A stretch of DNA of 64,000 nucleotides from Bryum argenteum (lineage: Eukaryota > Streptophyta > Bryopsida > Bryales > Bryaceae): assembly GCA_037043015.1 (NCBI GenBank), contig CM073325.1, positions 6,303,001 through 6,367,000 on the forward strand. The letters are read 5' to 3'. Numbering within the stretch: position 1 is the first letter of the stretch; each line of letters starts with the position of its first letter. This document shows, piece after piece, positions 62,213 to 64,000 of the stretch. Below the pieces are notes generated by a model. It saw nothing but the letters and a program-made list of their open reading frames with translations. It was not told where the DNA came from and did not search any database. Position numbers and translations under genes: made by a program.

Positions 62213-64000
62213 ATGGCAGGCGCTTATGCGACTCTTGCCTCTGATGCTACTGGCACTGTCCCGGTACGTGCATGTTTTTCTTGCAGAAATTTTTCAGAGT
62301 AGGTTCCTGCTCTGCGGAGGTTTAAGATTGTTACAGTAAAACTTAAAAGGGCATTCGAATGTGTGTTCGGATTTCTTGTGGTAACATACCTCAATGGTTT
62401 ATAACTTGCTCAACACTCTTGTTGTACAGGCTGCTGCTGGAGCTGATCACGTCGTTCGTTTCCAAGGTGAGCGACCTCCTTACTTTGTTTATGGCGTTTT
62501 ATCTGTGAGGGTATTTGTTTTAAGACTGATGGCAACACAGAGTCAAATTGTAAGTGGAGTTTGAGTTCCAGAATGATTTTGTTGGATAAGTATTTGCTAT
62601 GAAAATGCCAGAACCGTGTCAAGCACTTTCTCATCAGAAACTTAGGGTTCAGCTATGTTCGAAATGCTTCACGATATTCCTCCATCTGTATGGAAACTTG
62701 TTGCCGTTCTGGTCGTGGATACTAACTACTGAGTACTTGTGATAGTCGGCCTTAATATGGCTGGTGGATTCAGCATTGACGTGATGCTGTCAAACTGCCA
62801 TCGATCATGCTTCTTTTTTTTTCTTCTTTTTTGATTGTTTTTTGTTTTATGACCAGTGATGTGGGGGTCGTGGTATTTGTGCAAGTCGTGTCCAGTTACA
62901 GACTTTTGACTCCGATCAAGTCCTAAGTGGTCGATTTCTAATCAAAAATCTAAGGCGCTCCTACAGAGGCCGTAAAATATGTCATTGAAAGTATGAATTG
63001 TTGATAGTCTATATGGTTCCTTTCATATGGTAGAGCCACTAAGTTGAGACAGGGGTATGGAGTAGCTTTATAAACATGGATGTATGGTTTCAAAGCCGGC
63101 ATGATGATGATGAAGGGAGGGCTTGACATTAATTGTGAGACCGTAGTTTATAGTGTGTCTCGCGTCGGGTACCCTTGATAGGGTAGTTGATGCTTCTGGT
63201 CATGGGGTCCTGGGTCATGCAGATTCAAACCTGCAAACATTTCCTCCAGCACATGACATACGAGGAAAGATGACAAGTTCATTCCGGCCTCCTCATGATG
63301 CGGATGGTATGCACTTGTCTATGAATTACCTTCTAATCCGGCATGGCTGGATGGTTCCTCTGAATTCTAATCTAAACGATGGCATTCACAATGTCAAGTT
63401 GTCTCTTGAAGTTTGTTGGTTTGAGGCTTTGTCTGTTCGAGAATCGATTGAAGGTCTTAAGTGTGATTACTACACCATCTCCTTCTGACAAAACTGGTTA
63501 TGACCAGACACTTACCAGCTTTGCTGCTGTGTGTTCACAGAATCGTTTTCTCAACCAGGACCTGGCGCCCAAGGGGGCGGTGGGCAAGGAGCTCCTTCTC
63601 AACCGTGGCAGGGCTATTTCAACATTCTATCATACCGACCTTACTTTGATGTCGACACTATGGACGTGACTAATCGGATCAAAGACTCGTTGGTTGTGAA
63701 CGCCGACTTCATCGAAAAGACCAGTCATAATCCTGACATGTAAGTCACGGTAATTAGCGAGCTTGCAGACATGGACCTTAACCAAGCGTTTGAATGAATG
63801 AGTTGATGCGCTTAACATGGAAAATACTGTATTTAAGCACGTAATAGCTTCAGTCTCTAGGTGTGGTTTTATCAAGTTCTTTCAGTTGAGTTTTGACACA
63901 AGTAGTTCAGCAACGCTGTGGGTTCTGTATACTTATTTAATTATCTCACTCAAGCGTGTGGCCTTGGCTGGTGCAGGTATGGTCCCTTTTGGATTTGTTC
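62213..64000 (+). CDS. Yip1-family (YIPF1/2-like) Golgi membrane protein, 5' part
   Basis: Yip1-family proteins are multi-pass Golgi/endosome membrane proteins that interact with Rab GTPases in vesicle traffic. Exons: 62213-62263, 62430-62466, 63223-63306, 63541-63739 and 63977 to beyond the window. Phases all close. The predicted cytosolic N-terminus starts MAGAYATLASDATGTVP and continues with SNLQTFPPAHDIRG and SFSQPGPGAQGGGGQG. The conserved PWQGYFNILSYRPYFDVDT follows, then IEKTSHNPDMYGPFWI, which opens the first membrane segment. Plant homologues share the MA-Y--L start and an LQ-FPP motif, supporting the small exons 1-3. The gene is cut by the window end before its transmembrane region. 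It is divergent from the small gene at 61268-61978. Confidence 0.88.

Overview
The window reads as nuclear DNA of a land plant. It has many short GT..AG introns, plant-type gene families, a plant chromovirus-type Ty3/Gypsy element, and AT-rich intergenic DNA broken by GC-richer exons and transposons. A seed-free plant (bryophyte grade) is my best guess, from the gene structures and a divergent ACC-synthase-like gene; this is inference. Exon models were built by hand from splice sites and checked for reading phase. The four best genes close without any frame conflict, so unique sequence here looks accurate at base level.

Layout. 1-3024: AT-rich, no gene recognised. 3025-9919 (+): a very long Asn/Ser-rich repetitive reading frame followed by a complete set of centrin EF-hand exons. 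The two may be one gene. 9920-12508: non-coding, with a 362-bp TTAA-flanked MITE. 12509-15569 (-): a 12-exon ACC-synthase-like aminotransferase (468 aa). 16749-18626 (+): a 7-exon URI1-like prefoldin (399 aa). 19257-24726: AT-rich DNA with several TTAA-flanked inverted-repeat elements. 25636-26133 (-): a small secreted, Ala/Pro-motif protein. 26770-27131: second copy of the 362-bp MITE. 27337-27448: a foldback with perfect 22-bp arms. 27635-35690: a complete but coding-defective Ty3/Gypsy chromovirus with almost identical LTRs and a 5-bp target duplication. 35791-43500: intergenic, with a 136-138 bp higher-order minisatellite at 40130-41460. 44400-50000: a graveyard of broken genes (a coiled-coil protein, a CACTA-transposase-like piece, and a DUF1647-like glycosyltransferase-type pseudogene). 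55030-59425 (+): a 12-exon LisH/CTLH protein (797 aa). 61268-61978 (-): a small unrecognised gene. 62213 to the window end (+): the 5' part of a Yip1-family membrane protein gene.

The intact genes are unrelated housekeeping functions (calcium-binding cytoskeleton, PLP metabolism, chaperone/R2TP-type assembly, CTLH protein, Golgi membrane protein) and form no pathway cluster. The features most worth follow-up are the possible fusion of the Asn-rich repeat protein to centrin and the TTAA/CCC elements, which look piggyBac-like. Next are the recently inserted but multiply disabled chromovirus and the higher-order minisatellite.
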